DNA of 21,785 bases. Origin: Schaedlerella sp. (GTDB taxonomy: Bacteria; Bacillota; Clostridia; Lachnospirales; Lachnospiraceae). The notes under the pieces are model-generated. The model did not search any database, was not told the DNA's origin, and worked only from the letters and a program-made list of their open reading frames with translations. The stretch is taken from positions 1-21,785 of the forward strand of contig JAHHTO010000024.1 of NCBI GenBank assembly GCA_020024595.1, given 5' to 3'. Shown here piece by piece: positions 21,217-21,785 of this stretch; the stretch's first letter is position 1; each line of letters begins with the position of its first letter. Position numbers and translations under genes: made by a program.

Positions 21217-21785
21217 TTACTCTCGGCACCCTACAGTCAACGTAAAATTCACATTCACATATCCACCGGATCCTCTTCTCTGCGCCTGCACCTTTACAAG
21301 ATCTCCCACGGTGCATTCCAGAAGAGCGGATTCAAAAGAATTGATCCCTGTTACAAGTTCTCCATTTACGAACTGGATCACATCCCCATTTTGAATTCCC
21401 GCATCCATTGCCGGCGAATCACTCTCCACCTGTGTGACATAGAGTCCCTCTGGAATCTCCTGTTCTTCTGAAACAGCAGATGTCACTGCAACACCATAAA
21501 TTCCTGCATATGGCACACTTTTCCCATTCAGCAACAATTCCATAACATCTTTTAAATCAGAAATAGCCAGTGCATTCGCGACTGTCTCCCTGTTCTCTCC
21601 ATCCTGTTTTTCCAGAACTCCTTGCCGAATCAGCCCGATCACATTCCCGTCCTGATTCACAAGAATGCCGGTACCTGACTGTGCAATTGTCATATCCGTT
21701 GCAATCACACGACAATGTCCGTCTGGAAGGATCTCACTATACTCTACCGAACTTACGACTCCATATCCAAGTCCTTCCTCATAAC
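21217..21785 (-). CDS. Trypsin-like/PDZ (HtrA-like) protein, 5' end outside window
   Basis: The frame is open to the window edge, so the gene is incomplete at its 5' end; the internal ATG at 21708 is not the start. The visible ~188 residues hold the end of an S1C trypsin-like domain (TIAQSGTGILVNQDGNVIGLI) and a PDZ domain (about the last 105 residues: GIYGVAVTS, GLYVTQVESDSPAMDAGIQNGDVIQFVNG). In active HtrA proteases the serine stands in GNSGGP; here the site reads AQSGTG, keeping the serine but altering its surroundings, so activity is uncertain. His and Asp lie outside the window. Such proteins usually act at the membrane outer face in protein quality control. It lies 34 bases before the yhaM-like gene. 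Confidence 0.82.
   Translation of the reverse strand, partial: YEEGLGYGVVSSVEYSEILPDGHCRVIATDMTIAQSGTGILVNQDGNVIGLIRQGVLEKQDGENRETVANALAISDLKDVMELLLNGKSVPYAGIYGVAVTSAVSEEQEIPEGLYVTQVESDSPAMDAGIQNGDVIQFVNGELVTGINSFESALLECTVGDLVKVQAQRRGSGGYVNVNFTLTVGCRE

Overview
The window looks like a chromosome segment of an anaerobic, low-to-moderate-GC Firmicute of the Clostridia, most likely a Lachnospiraceae gut commensal. The reasons are strong AGGAGG ribosome sites, an anaerobic three-part glycerol-3-phosphate dehydrogenase (GlpA-like flavoprotein, GlpB-like flavoprotein, DUF1667) controlled by a GlpP antiterminator, and a KdpDE pair fused to a Ktr potassium operon. The genus assignment is inference; no rRNA is present. 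All genes except one LysR regulator are on the minus strand, so the window reads from high to low coordinates. No tRNA, rRNA, CRISPR array or intact transposase was found.

Right end (21785 to about 18800): the 3' part of a trypsin-like/PDZ (HtrA-like) gene cut by the window edge, then yhaM-like exoribonuclease and rlmD, tightly packed. Next (18730 to 17135) comes an AT-rich cassette: a LysR regulator on the plus strand, divergent from a DUF4865 gene, with overlapping promoters inside a large dyad. Then (16977 to 15910) a monocistronic hemerythrin-CheX-like fusion with clear promoter and terminator, followed by about 550 bases with no firm gene but with the upstream control region of the potassium operon.

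The potassium operon (15433 to 9984) is ktrB-ktrA-kdpD-kdpE: a Ktr/Trk channel and its gating subunit with the KdpD/KdpE two-component system, and no kdpFABC in the window. Tandem 11-bp AT-rich repeats upstream of a weak -35 are a plausible KdpE operator. Downstream lies an internally deleted ahpC relic and a stand-alone AhpF N-terminal-like (thioredoxin-fold) protein.

The glycerol operon (8960 to 2348) is glpP-glpK-glpF-glpA/O-like-glpB-like-DUF1667 plus a final 63-codon gene encoding a very acidic protein with three exact CGLNDMNC repeats, then a strong terminator. Two leader hairpins of the same architecture, one before glpP and one before the dehydrogenase genes, are likely GlpP-controlled terminators. 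Glycerol enters through GlpF, GlpK phosphorylates it, and the flavoprotein complex oxidises glycerol-3-phosphate. The repeat protein is the best candidate for something undescribed.

The left end holds a MATE exporter and an AgcS-type sodium:amino-acid symporter gene that is broken after about 190 codons by a junction near base 122.
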